Assembly: GCF_018691265.1 (NCBI RefSeq)
Contig: NW_024881278.1
Location: forward strand, 9,114,001-9,178,000
Direction of reading: 5' to 3'
Source of the DNA: Tyto alba
Taxonomy: Eukaryota; Chordata; Aves; Strigiformes; Tytonidae
DNA length: 64,000 nucleotides
The position numbers were made by a program, and so were the translations under genes. The notes under the pieces were generated by a model that searched no databases, was not told the origin of the DNA, and worked only from the letters and a program-made list of their open reading frames with translations. Shown here piece by piece: positions 25,201 through 34,139 of the stretch. Each line of letters begins with the position of its first letter. The stretch's first letter is position 1.

Positions 25201-25358
25201 GCTGGGAGGAATACTATGATTATATTTTCCCAGAAGATACTGCCAATCAGCCTAATCTCAAACTACTTGCCATGGCTAAACTCTGGAAGAAACAGCAACA
25301 GGAGATCGAAGCTGCAGAGATGGATCCAGACAAAGACATTGATGAAAGCCAGTCTTAA
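13228..25358 (+). CDS. CRNKL1: CRNKL1, crooked neck-like pre-mRNA splicing factor 1 (complete, 14 coding exons)
   Basis: Joining exons 13228-13275, 13618-13770, 15349-15440, 15558-15716, 16074-16240, 16741-16919, 17576-17746, 18407-18598, 19362-19421, 20534-20614, 23055-23294, 23720-23821, 24405-24653 and 25191-25358 gives an open frame of 2061 nt (686 aa plus stop). This matches the shorter human isoform (about 687 aa, from memory) nearly residue for residue. The family (yeast Clf1/Syf3) is a nuclear scaffold of the Prp19-associated (NTC) spliceosome complex, built from HAT (half-a-TPR) helical repeats. Visible features are a proline run at residues 45-48, a basic LRKRK at 63-67, HAT repeats from about residue 76 to 600 with recurring W..YA..E and R.R.IYERA patterns, a basic KKRRK at 621-625 and an acidic tail. 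The ATG is in strong Kozak context (A at -3, G at +4). There is no in-frame upstream ATG, so the longer human N-terminus is not supported here. Introns 5 (AT-AC) and 8 (GC-AG) are non-canonical. It is divergent from CFAP61. Confidence 0.98.
13462..13494. repeat. G run and TG microsatellite in CRNKL1 intron 1
   Basis: Eleven Gs followed by a TG-rich stretch at the downstream edge of the CpG island. The G run could form a G-quadruplex with neighbouring G tracts. Confidence 0.85.
13618..13770 (+). CDS. CRNKL1: CRNKL1 coding exon 2
   Basis: 153 nt, phase 0 to 0, residues 17-67. Contains [20 protein letters not shown], the PPPP run and the basic LRKRK end. Acceptor tttacag, donor gtaagg. This pre-HAT segment is highly conserved in the family. 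Confidence 0.97.
13771..15348 (+). other. CRNKL1: CRNKL1 intron 2 (1578 nt)
   Basis: GT-AG intron. It contains a poly-T run near 14049-14063 and a more GC-balanced stretch at about 14380-14760 that looks like an old, unclassified insertion. No RNA gene or open coding exon was seen. Confidence 0.85.
15349..15440 (+). CDS. CRNKL1: CRNKL1 coding exon 3
   Basis: 92 nt, residues 68-97 plus two bases of codon 98. Encodes [20 protein letters not shown] and the start of the first HAT repeat ([11 protein letters not shown]). Acceptor ctcctcag, donor gtaatt. It is followed by a very short intron of 117 nt. Confidence 0.97.
15558..15716 (+). CDS. CRNKL1: CRNKL1 coding exon 4
   Basis: 159 nt. Encodes [20 protein letters not shown] through RVNQFW, which completes HAT repeat 1 and adds the second ([11 protein letters not shown]). 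The final Trp codon is split TG|G across the intron. Acceptor ccttccag, donor gtatgt. Confidence 0.97.
16074..16240 (+). CDS. CRNKL1: CRNKL1 coding exon 5
   Basis: 167 nt. Encodes [20 protein letters not shown] through RARTIYER plus the first base of a Phe codon. Acceptor tttctaag. It ends at an AT-AC U12-type donor (|ATATCCTTTT) rather than a GT donor. Reading on past the exon gives a stop within four codons. Confidence 0.96.
16241..16740 (+). other. CRNKL1: CRNKL1 intron 5: AT-AC, U12-type (minor spliceosome) intron
   Basis: The intron starts ATATCCTTTT at the exact exon 5 boundary, which is the U12 5' splice-site consensus in AT form. It ends in AC (16739-16740). A branch-site-like TTCTTTAAC at 16722-16730 differs by one base from the TTCCTTAAC consensus, and its branch adenosine is 11-12 nt from the 3' end, the spacing typical of U12 introns. 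Splicing here restores the conserved ERFVIVHPD. There is no polypyrimidine tract. An AG at 16733-16734 would give an in-frame six-base extension (two extra residues), which the family alignment does not support. Confidence 0.93.
16741..16919 (+). CDS. CRNKL1: CRNKL1 coding exon 6
   Basis: 179 nt. Begins after a U12-type AC acceptor, so the T|TT split codon gives Phe and restores [20 protein letters not shown], matching the family. Ends at FEENQKE with donor gtaaga. Covers residues 207-266, with HAT repeat signatures [12 protein letters not shown] and [10 protein letters not shown]. Confidence 0.96.
16920..17575 (+). other. CRNKL1: CRNKL1 introns 6 and 7 (656 and 660 nt)
   Basis: This entry spans intron 6; intron 7 is 17747-18406. 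Both are GT-AG and AT-rich. I see no repeats, RNA genes or extra exons in either. Confidence 0.85.
17576..17746 (+). CDS. CRNKL1: CRNKL1 coding exon 7
   Basis: 171 nt, phase 0 to 0, residues 267-323. Encodes [20 protein letters not shown] through [12 protein letters not shown]. Acceptor atattttcag, donor gtatgt. Contains the [15 protein letters not shown] loop typical of Crooked neck proteins. Confidence 0.97.
18407..18598 (+). CDS. CRNKL1: CRNKL1 coding exon 8
   Basis: 192 nt, residues 324-387. Encodes [20 protein letters not shown] through [13 protein letters not shown]. Acceptor tctggaag. The donor is a GC site, AAG|gcaagt, which matches the GC-AG donor consensus in full. Protein continuity into exon 9 ([10 protein letters not shown]) requires this junction. 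Confidence 0.96.
18599..19361 (+). other. CRNKL1: CRNKL1 intron 8: GC-AG intron with a competing GT donor
   Basis: The donor AAG|gcaagt is required by the reading frame and by family alignment (EELEAK|DAERTR). A GT donor (gtaaga) lies at 18606, 7 nt downstream. Its use would insert 7 nt, shift the frame and reach a stop 14 codons into exon 9. A T-rich tract at 19089-19110 and the acceptor ttcttacag close the intron. Confidence 0.9.
19362..19421 (+). CDS. CRNKL1: CRNKL1 coding exon 9
   Basis: 60 nt, exactly 20 codons: [20 protein letters not shown] (residues 388-407). Acceptor tgttcttacag, donor gtacgt. One of the shortest exons; it carries half of a HAT repeat. Confidence 0.96.
19422..20533 (+). 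other. CRNKL1: CRNKL1 intron 9 (1112 nt)
   Basis: GT-AG intron. The stretch 19850-20050 is more GC-balanced than its surroundings and may be an old repeat, but I could not assign it. No coding signal. Confidence 0.8.
20534..20614 (+). CDS. CRNKL1: CRNKL1 coding exon 10
   Basis: 81 nt, 27 codons, residues 408-434. Encodes [20 protein letters not shown] through ARRAL, a clear HAT repeat (W..YAQFE). Acceptor cttttag, donor gtaagc. It is followed by the longest intron of the gene (2440 nt). Confidence 0.97.
20615..23054 (+). other. CRNKL1: CRNKL1 intron 10 (2440 nt, the longest)
   Basis: GT-AG intron. The part from about 21000 to 22250 differs in composition from the flanks and contains several short open frames without recognisable protein, so an old insertion is likely but unclassified. 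It also has a 10-bp duplication at 22661-22680, an 18-bp tandem duplication at 22885-22920 and a T run near 22978-22990. No RNA gene recognised. Confidence 0.8.
22885..22925. repeat. 18-bp tandem duplication in CRNKL1 intron 10
   Basis: Two adjacent 18-bp copies (22885-22902 and 22903-22920) differ at one base, and a third copy begins (AAAAA). Probably a replication-slippage product. Confidence 0.85.
23055..23294 (+). CDS. CRNKL1: CRNKL1 coding exon 11
   Basis: 240 nt, 80 codons, residues 435-514. Encodes [40 protein letters not shown] and [19 protein letters not shown]. Acceptor cttaacag, donor gtaagg. Two further HAT repeats are visible. Confidence 0.97.
23295..23719 (+). other. CRNKL1: CRNKL1 introns 11, 12 and 13
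   Basis: This entry spans intron 11 (425 nt); intron 12 is 23822-24404 (583 nt) and intron 13 is 24654-25190 (537 nt). All are GT-AG. No further genes or repeats recognised. Confidence 0.85.
23720..23821 (+). CDS. CRNKL1: CRNKL1 coding exon 12
   Basis: 102 nt, 34 codons, residues 515-548. Encodes [20 protein letters not shown] through [11 protein letters not shown]. Acceptor cttttgcag, donor gtacgt. HAT repeat with WKSYIDFE. Confidence 0.97.
24405..24653 (+). CDS. CRNKL1: CRNKL1 coding exon 13
   Basis: 249 nt, 83 codons, residues 549-631. Encodes [20 protein letters not shown], then the last HAT helices and the basic KKRRK cluster at 621-625, a plausible nuclear localisation signal. Acceptor tcaccatag, donor gtaaga. 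Confidence 0.97.
25191..25358 (+). CDS. CRNKL1: CRNKL1 coding exon 14 (terminal)
   Basis: 168 nt with stop TAA at 25356-25358. Encodes [20 protein letters not shown], then [15 protein letters not shown] and an acidic tail ending DIDESQS. Acceptor tttccctag. The 3' UTR is short, with the polyadenylation signal 59 nt after the stop. Confidence 0.97.
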   Translation, partial: SDAGWEEYYDYIFPEDTANQPNLKLLAMAKLWKKQQQEIEAAEMDPDKDIDESQS

Positions 25359-25416
25359 TCCATTGCCTTTCCCTGACCCTTTTCTTGGGTACTGTACAGT
25401 ATTTTCATTGGTGACA

Positions 25417-25422
25417 AATAAA
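25417..25422 (+). terminator. CRNKL1 polyadenylation signal AATAAA
   Basis: Canonical AATAAA 59 nt after the CRNKL1 stop. A T/G-rich stretch (around 25457-25470) follows, as expected for a cleavage-stimulating downstream element. Cleavage is probably near 25435-25445. Confidence 0.85.
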
Positions 25423-25439
25423 TGTATTTGAAGAGTTTT

Positions 25440-26080
25440 ACTATTACTGACTTGAGACATTCTTTTTGTTTGGAGAAAAAGCACCATATTGGTGTTGATT
25501 CCCTTAAATAGTCTGTTGATTTCCAGCAAATAAAAGGAAAGGTCATGGGGCAAGTGCAGGAGTCTGGGGCTATTACCAGTGCTCTGAGAACTGGAAGAAC
25601 AGGATGGGAGCTTTGTTTTTAGCACAAGACCCACTGTGCTAAGGCTCCTACAAACTATCACAGTACTGTTAAAAGATATTAACATGCCAAAACAGTAGAT
25701 CTACTTTCTTTAATGAGAGAGATGTCTCTAACCATTCCTGATTTATTTTTCCAGTAATTCTGTAAAATACATATTCATCATGAAGGTAGTTGAAAACAAT
25801 AAATCCTACTGACTGAAACCTCTTCAGCTTCCTATCCAAGCAAGCTTTTAACCCAGAAAACTGTTCAGGATGAACAATAATAGAAGTTAAATATAGTGAA
25901 ACTAGCCCCTAGAAGACAGACTGTGTGATACTAATTTCTACAGATTTGTTTTAATATTTTAATGTCTTGGCAGCATATTTTGTAGTAAATAATCTATTGG
26001 GAGGTAAAGTAGAAGCAGTATTTAAGGGGGAACAAATATTGAGCCTAAACTTTCTCAAGAATGAATTCTTGGGAGGAAGG
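25440..26080. other. Intergenic sequence just downstream of CRNKL1
   Basis: AT-moderate sequence after the CRNKL1 poly(A) site. No convergent gene could be recognised. In human the next gene here is NAA20, on the opposite strand. Confidence 0.6.
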
Positions 26081-27080
26081 AGGGCAGCCTGCCCTTGCCA
26101 GGGGGAGGACAGGGATCACTGCCCTGGGGCTCTGTCCTTTGGCTGGAGACCTCACCTGCCACAAAGACTGGTGATTTATAAAAAAAAAAACAAACAGTTG
26201 AAGTGTGCCATAATAGCCTCCAGAGCTATGAGTCAGGCCATTAACCAGAGCTGCTGTTGGCTGAAGCCTGTGCAGTCACCACTGCCACATCTGGCCTGTC
26301 CAGCTGTGAACTGGGGTTGCCCCTCACACCAGCCAGGCCTGCCTGCGCCTGGGAACACCTCCTCCCCTGTGCACCCCTGGGGTCAGAAACCAGACCCTCA
26401 GTCTTTCACTGTCTCTACCACCACTGTCATCCTCCTCGGGCTGATGCTTTCACACTTTACCCTTTTACCTGGCGTGGGGAAGGGTGGCTGTGCGGGGGAT
26501 GCAGCACAGCACTGCTGGGGGAGATGTGGGAGGGTTGGGGGGGGGGGGGGGGACGTTGTGACCCTGGGGGGTGGTCAAGGGCCCAGGGGCTTGGGTGGTT
26601 TTCCCCTTGATGCTCCCAGCAAGGGAAAGGGGTTGCGAAGGAGTAGAGGGAGCTGCAGGTCAGAGCCTGTTTGCACAGGTGGCACCAGTAAGTGCGATTG
26701 GGCTTTTACCACCTGAGCCCTCTTGGGTGGGAGAGGTGGGATGGGACCCACCTGGCCAAGGAGAGCAAAAAGGGGCTGGGCAAGCCGGGGAGTGGGCTTT
26801 AAATTGGGAATGAGTGGGCAGGAGGTGGTGGCTGAAGGTGAGGGAGGGAGCAGTGGGCTAGGACAGGGCTATAGGGAGCTGTGGTTAAGGGGTGTTAAAG
26901 TTGGGGAAGGAAACCTCTACACCAAGGGCGGCCCTGCGAGTAGGGCAGTGGTATGGAGGGAGCTCTCACCCTGCTCCTGGGAAAGCTGTGAGAGTGGGTG
27001 CCTGTCTGGAGTGCTGGGGCCAGCCCTGCGTGTGCAATCTTCTGCTCAGTTTGGTAAATCCTTCCTGCTCTCTTTTGTCC
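26080..27080. other. G-rich intergenic block with a G16 run
   Basis: The plus strand is strongly G-rich, especially 26460-26900, with 16 consecutive Gs at 26537-26552 and several GGGG tracts nearby. A long open frame across it (to 26716) has no ATG start at its head and no recognisable domain. G-quadruplex formation and transcription pausing downstream of CRNKL1 are possible but inferred. Confidence 0.6.
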
Positions 27081-27528
27081 TATGTTTATTCGTATTGTCA
27101 AATTGGCTGGCTGAGAGGCAAGCAAGAATTACTTTACTGGTGAAGACTGTCTTTGATCACTTGCTAACCATTGTTCTTCCAAGTTAAGAAAACAAACATT
27201 TGAATTTTCAAGCCAGCTATGTAAGTTTATATCTTCTATTTTAAAGCTTGATTTGTTGTGTGGGATTTTTTTCATGACAGTAGTGCAACTGGTGGCTGTA
27301 ATAGGGCTGCATGTTTGCACCAATTATTCTTTCTTCCTAAAATCCCCTAAAACCTTGCATGGCAAAGCAGTGCTATTTCATTATAGCAACCGAGAGCAGC
27401 ATATTGATAGGATAAAAACCTAGTTTACTTAAGTTTATAGTGGCTCTTATGCCTTCTGGGATTTAATTTTGCCAGCATCTTGGTGATTTGGGGAGGGGAG
27501 TTTGTGGTGCTGTTGTTGATGAGGGGGG

Positions 27529-27625
27529 TTTTGTTTTGTTTGTTTTGTTTTGTTTTGTTTGCTTTTTTGTGTGTGTGGGGTTTTTTGTTTGGTTGGTTTT
27601 GGTTTTTGCTTGGTTTTTTATTTTT
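27529..27625. repeat. T/G-rich low-complexity tract with TTTTG units
   Basis: Repeated TTTTG pentamers run into GT-rich and T-rich sequence. A degraded microsatellite, perhaps derived from a poly-A tail on the opposite strand. Confidence 0.85.
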
Positions 27626-27629
27626 TAAT

Positions 27630-30600
27630 GGGAGGACACAGTTGCGGTCCTGCTGCATCTCAGCAAGGCTGCAGGGAGCCCCTATCTGCTCCTTGGTTTT
27701 TGTCAGCAGTTTGGGGACCTTGTGCATCCTGGGGCTTCCATGTACCTTGGAGCATCCTGCGAAGCCTGTTTGTGGTCTGATGGGAGCAGCTGAAGAGATC
27801 TCTGTTTTGCAGCTGTTTTTCCTTAAAATTCTGAGATGCTGCACGCTACCAGAAAAATGAAGGTGTATACATTAAAAGGGAGACCGGAAGGGAGAGGGTC
27901 CACAGAGCAGTGGCAGACAAAAATTAAATACAGCAGTGCTATAGTGACAGCAGATTTACCTTGAGCTGTCTTTGCTGAAAGTCGGGGTGATGTTTGATTT
28001 GATGTTAAAAACAAAAGTGGAAATTGAATGAGGAACATCTGATAAAAATAGGAGTAAGGTGATCTTCACGTTAATGTCACCAATAAAGCATTGGGTATTT
28101 GTAATCATTTGGACCTGTAGGTATGTATTGGACTCCTCAATGTCTGAAAAAATCCTGGAAGAACACAGAAATTTGCTTATGCTGGAGGAGGCATCAGGGA
28201 AAAGTGGTAGAGAAGAAGGGTTGGGGGATAACTGTCATGGGACTGTTTTTAGCACAAGAATCTTAACTGGTTTGTGGGGATTCCTGTTTCTTTCCCGTAT
28301 TTCCAAGGTTAAAGAGATGTTTCTGTGAAGCACGGTACCTGGATGCGCTGGCACCTGCTGCACAGCACAAGTCCCTGCTTACAGTCCTTTGCTCCATCTC
28401 ACTAATGCAGAAGTTGCCAAAATCGTGAGACCTGTCTGAGCCTTCTCCCCGCTACCCATCCCCTTGTTTGCCCTGGAATGGCAAACCTTTCAGCATCTCC
28501 ATCTTCCCATCTGGGTTTTCCAGGGCTATCCTGCATTTAGCTGCTCTAAATTTGGATCTTTGAGACCTGTTTTTGTCTGTTTAAATCCTGAAACACCTGT
28601 GATAAGTGGTTTGGACTGACAAACTGAACGCTATATCTCTAGTAGTAAAACTGTTCCACCCTTCAGAGCACTAATGAGACGTACGGGTTTAATTGATTTC
28701 TCAGGTCAGAGCCATGTTTCCACCTCATTTCTCTCCCTCCTCTACCCATTGTAAGCTCATCTTGGAAAAGGCAAGCAGGAGGTTTTTATTCTCTAACAAG
28801 CTAAGCAAAAATTACCTGCTAATGTAACTTTTGTACAGCCAAATGCTGCCATGGTCAAAGCATGTGCTTTTGTCTCTCTGTGACATTGTGCACAAACATA
28901 GGGATGAATGTGTTTATATATAACTTCTCGCAAGTTTTATTAGAAATTGCTTTAAGATGTTCTCTATGTGTAAACTCAGTGTTTGTACAAATGGCTTGAT
29001 TACAGCAGGTTTTGACATCTCCCAAGGTTTGATTACATCTAAGGTGGTGGAAGAATGTGAAACGTGTGGGCTGCTACACCAAGCCTGCGCAGTCACAGAT
29101 GTACAGCTGCAGCGGGCTGCCCCTGGCACCAGCATTGGCCTTTTTAGTCTTTTTTTTTCCCACTAAATCTCCCAAAGCTTTGGGCAGGGTCCCCGTGGGT
29201 TTTTTCCCCGTGGGTCTGACACAGCGCTGGTCCCACTGGGAAGTGTGGGTGCAGTGGTGGCCCCGTGCTCTCAGTTCTGCAGCCACCCCCGCAGAGCTCC
29301 GAGCGATCCCCTGGGGTGATGGAAATGCCCCGAGTGGGGATGTGTGTGGGCATCTTGCCACAGCCGTGCCTGCGTCCAGGCCCCCAGCCAGCATCTCCTG
29401 CCCCCCCTGCCAGCACCCTTGGTCTCCCTCCTGGCAATCTCACGCAGGAATGAGAGGCCCAGAGCCCCCAGGGAGGGGGAAGGGGCTCTCTTACTTCTGG
29501 AGTAGGAAGGGGACACAGATTTCTTTCCCGTTTCCCCTGGGAAAACGTGAGGCACTTCTAAAGTGGATATTCTGTGCCACAGATATCCAAGAGTGCTTGG
29601 CCAGACTTACCCTTCTGTTGCACTGAGAACACATCTCAAGTATTTTTTCAAGAATTTCAGTATTAATCTTTTCAAAAAGGGGATTTAATATCTTCAAAAA
29701 GGGGTTACCAAGCTTGGTAAGGCTCAGTCTTCCAAGTATCGAAGTGATAGGTTTTTTCTTCCTTCACATTTTTCACTGCTGAAATGGGATTGAATGTGGT
29801 CTGCCAGCATCTTTGCAGGCCTTGAAGTAGACCCCGGTTTAAGGAGTAGGAAAAGGCATCTGGTGGGCATGCCCTTAAGAGAAAGCAGCTGAGAAACCTC
29901 CCATCCATGGGGAGAGGGAGATGGTGAAAGGAGCTCTTTTTAGGGCTTGGCCTTCAGGATTTCAGGCTGGACACAGAGCGAAACAGAATTGTGGGCACCA
30001 GTAATTTGCTTTTTCTTGCCATTACAGCAAGCAGCTGAGGACGGTGCTGGTGCCTCCAGTGCTCTCCTGGCAGGCACTGGGCTGCGGGCGAGTCCGTCAG
30101 CAGCAGTGCCAAACCAACTCTGCTTCCAGCCTGAGATAACACGGTGCTTTTGGAGACTGCAGAGTGCCTGTGCCTTTACACCTTATCCTGTGGAGGAAAA
30201 GCAAAAAAGGCAGCACTTCTGTATTTAATAGCAACTCTTTTGTTGTTTCACTGCACATCTGTATAAGACATTCTGATATATTTAAATTAAATTTGTCTGC
30301 TAGATATGAGGAGAAATGCAAAAATTCACACGCTTGTTGAATAATTGAGAATTGATGATGTAGTGCTGTTCAGCATCCTTTATTTTAATCCATCCAGCTG
30401 ATACATTAGTATGTCTCTTCATTCTGTCCTTATAAACTGAAGTCCTTGAAGTTCTGTTTGCATCTTAATAAGCCATAACCCTGGTAATTGCAAGTTATAG
30501 TCGGCAAGGATTATTCCTTTTTGTTACATGTAAACAGCTGTGCGCAAGCAAAGAATCTGGCTGTACCTGTTCAATCAGGCATGTGTTCAGTTAACTTAAG

Positions 30601-31074
30601 GAGAAAACCAACACTTCAGCTGCACCAAATGAAAGATAATTTAGGGGGGACTGATACCATCTTTGAAGTTTCATAAGCTCCAGTGGATGTTGGCTCTAGA
30701 AGTGGAAAAACTGATTTGCATGTGTGATTTAAACTTTGCTTTGTGAAGTTCTATTTTTTTTTTTCCCTCTCAAACAAGTAAGAGTAGGTGGTTGATTTGG
30801 GGAAGAATGCTAAAAACTACAAATCTTTGAGTTAAACTTTTATCAAAAAAGCAGCACAGCTGACTTGTGCTGTGGTGGTTATCAAGGAGTTAAGTCTGGG
30901 ATCTTGGTCAGTGCAGTAACTGGGAAGATCCTTGTGGGGCCAGGTCCCCCTGGGCATGGGCCACAGCAAACTCAGAGCTGGACAATGCTCAGCTGGTGAT
31001 GTTGAGGCAAGATGTTTCTTGTCAATTAGTGATGCTGCATCTTCTGGATTGTAAATCTCCCACACACACCCCCC
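27630..31074. other. Intergenic sequence without recognised genes
   Basis: Mixed composition, with a GC-rich stretch at 28900-29600. Short open frames on both strands show no family resemblance. A short direct repeat (TTCAAAAAGGGG, twice) lies near 29670-29705. Confidence 0.5.
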
Positions 31075-31096
31075 TTTTTTTTTTTTTTTTTTTTTT
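31075..31096. repeat. Poly-T run (22 nt)
   Basis: T tract preceded by ACACACCCCCC. Could mark the tail of an old minus-strand retroposed sequence, but no body was recognised. Confidence 0.95.
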
Positions 31097-33970
31097 AAGC
31101 AGTACAGAAGTCAGCTTTGCCAGCAGGTGCTGCTCACGGCAGTGTTAGTGCTGACTGCTGTGGATGCTGTTGTGCTTTTACCCCTGTCCTGGACTTCCTG
31201 CCTTCTGTAGGTTTTTTGAGATGCAGTGGACAAAAGTGAACATGCTATTCCAGGTTTTACTTATGTTTGGCACTGGCTCTTCCAGCTCTGCTCCTGCCAG
31301 AGGAACACCAAGCAGGCTGCTGGGTGCTTTGCTGTGCTTTGAAGGATGAGGCTGAAACCAAATGTTAACGTGCACATCAGAACGTGGTGTTGAATTAAAT
31401 TAGAGTGCACATCAGGAAGGGGAGGACCTGGTTCTGGTAGGGGCTATGATGTCCACTGCCTTCTCCCCGGTGGCGAGGGATGCGGCCGGCAGCGTTGTCC
31501 CCTGCTCTCCTGGAGCATTGCCACCTCCTGCAATGCCCCTGAGCACTGGCCCCCGCACACACAACCCCCTGCATGCACGGAACCCTCCCCTTCACCCACC
31601 CAGATGCAGCCACAGCTGGCCCCGGGGGTTCTTGGGGATGGCCAGGGCTGACTGAAAGAGGACAGGCTTTGGCAGATGCCTTCGGGGTGCCTCAGGTGCC
31701 CTCTACCTCTGTCCTGGGTTGGGTCAGCAAAGTTTTAAATCGCCATTAATGCTGCAGTGCAGGAAAGTGGTTTGATTTCTTTTCCTCTGCCTTCCTCGGG
31801 GACAGTAGTCAAGGAAACCTGTTAATTTTACATACCTGAATTTGGGGCAGGTTTCTGTCAATACCTGACTATTTACGTGACTTCTCGAAGTGGTTTTCAT
31901 GTCACTGTTGGGAAGTACTCTTCCATGCATGGCAAAGACCATTTAAAAATTTATTCTTCATTATTATTTTTTTACTTCAGTTTTAACTTTTGCAAACTTG
32001 TTAGGGTGCAACTTGGTGATAATGAATCCTTAAGAGAATCTGCTGAAAAACCAGCCACACAGCGCACTGAAGAACTACCCCAACCCCAATTACAATTTTA
32101 TTAAGTACTTCCTAGTGGTGTTCTGGATATCAGATAGGATTAAACCACCACTAGATTGTCAGAACAGATGTATAAGTGATGTTTGTGGGGATATGACACA
32201 TGCCATCTCTAGAAAGCAGTCAGATGGTCCGAGAAAAGCTTTTCATTCAAATGCTGGACTTTTATCATAAAATTGGCTGTTATTCTTTCCCATGCCATAC
32301 TAAGTATAGCTAAAACCCACATCAGAAAATGTGCTGCAGAAGGTCACAAGTTCATAAAAATCCATGTTCTTTTAAAAGTGGTTTCAAACACTGTATTTTT
32401 CAAACTAATGAAAATATATTTTCCTGTCAGCTCTGCAGACAATCAAGGAGACAAACTTGCTAGCTATTCTATTGCTGGAATTAAGTTTTGGACAGAACCC
32501 CTCTCTGGGGAGGTGTTATACCCTGGTCTTGTTGTTAATTTGAAAAAAAAAAAAAAGGCAAAGTCTCTCAGTTGAGCTGCCACAGTGGATAGATTTTACC
32601 CCAGTCTGCATCCTGCACTTGGATTCTCTGATGTCTGATAAGTAATAAACTCCTTTGGTACCTTTCCTTTGGAGGGAGGGTATCTCCCTTCTTGTTCTCC
32701 TGGTAAGTTGGTAACTGAGCATCCCTGGTTGGGGGATTCTTCAGTTGGAAGTGGCCAGAGGAAAACTGGTGGGTCAGCGAAAGGGTGCAGAAGCTGCGTA
32801 AGCTCTGCTTCCTGAGCAGTGTGGGCTAAAAATACATGATTGTTTCTCTCAGAGGGAAGGGCAGCGCTTCTGAAAGCAGGACCGTGTGTTTAACTCTAAT
32901 ATGGCAAATAAGCGAAGGAGGAAGGCGAGCCGTACCAGATCTATGGCAGAGGTGGAATAGTGTGGTATCTCCGTACAGACAGGCTCTGCTCTGAGGAAAT
33001 GGTGAACTGCTGTTGCAGCACGGTCTTAGCAGCAGGAGGAGTGGGGATAGGCAGAGATCAAGTAATTTCTGGTATTTTTAGCCCCATCTTAATTTGGCTC
33101 TGTAATCACCTTTGCAGCCTGCTTGTGCAGGACACTGTGCAAGCTGGTGCTTGCAGCGCCTCGTCTTTGCATTGCGGCGCTGGGGGTACTGGGACCCACA
33201 GATGTACCAGCACTTGGCCTCTCCCCTTCCTCAGCCAAGGAAGGGACCTGCTGGGAAAGACCACTGGGAGCTGGGTGTGCTCGGCATGAAATCCATCCTC
33301 AGAGATGCCGAGGCGTTTGATCCTGTACAGAGCTGTGCTGCTGCTCAGGCTGTTCCCCTCTCAAATAGTGCTGGCTGGCTTCTATCCGGGGGTGCCCAGC
33401 CAGCCAGCTTACTTCCTAAAACAATGGATTATTTTCCTGGTTCTATCAAAGTTGCCACACAAGCTAACCCTTGCTTGCTGGGCAAGACACTGAGAAGCTA
33501 GTGGTTTCTGCAACCCGAGTGAAGCGATAGGCTGGGTAACCTGGGAGCAGCCTGCAGAGATTTAGGGACAGGGGGTGTAACATTTGCTGAGCTCCTGGTG
33601 CTTTTGGAGGGTGTATCGGCTGCAGGCACCAGCCAGTGGCTGGTTCTGTGCTTTGATCTAATGAAAAATGGCACACATTCAGAATATGAAGAACTATTTC
33701 TCTCTTTGCCAGGTGCATTTTCTGAATAAGTAAGTATATGAAGCTTTGGGTATATCATATAAAATACTTATAACTGTGTGTTATATAATTAATACTAAAT
33801 ATATCATTAATGTACTTAACATAATGTCCAGACTAGTGGTAACGTATATTTTTGGCAAATTAACTACAGATCTGGAGACGTGATGTATTATTTAGATGCT
33901 GTCATGTGCCAACTCTCAGCCATTCCCTTATCCAAAGGACACTGTAGCATGTGAGCTCCTCCCAGGTATT
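31097..33970. other. Intergenic sequence without recognised genes
   Basis: Alternating GC-rich and AT-rich stretches. Many short shadow frames, none with a recognisable protein family. Confidence 0.5.
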
Positions 33971-34005
33971 AAAAAAAAAAAAAAAAAAAGAAAAAAAGAA
34001 AAAAA
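33971..34005. repeat. Interrupted poly-A tract
   Basis: A19-G-A7-G-A7 tract. A separate T run follows at about 34020-34030, so the two could pair as a hairpin. Confidence 0.9.
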
Positions 34006-34139
34006 TTATCATCTCTTCCTTTTTTTTTTTCTCTATAGGAAGGATAGTTTGATTATTTTTATTACGATGTTTTTCCTTTTTGCACTCATTTTATGGGTGT
34101 AATGTGTTTTCCTGTTTGGGAGTTATTTATTTGCTTGAA

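Noticed and set aside
25967..26716. 249-codon plus-strand open frame
   Set aside because: Begins at a non-ATG codon, crosses a G16 run, has low-complexity Gly-rich sequence and no recognisable domain.
29057..29626. 189-codon plus-strand open frame
   Set aside because: GC-rich chance frame with equally long frames on the opposite strand.
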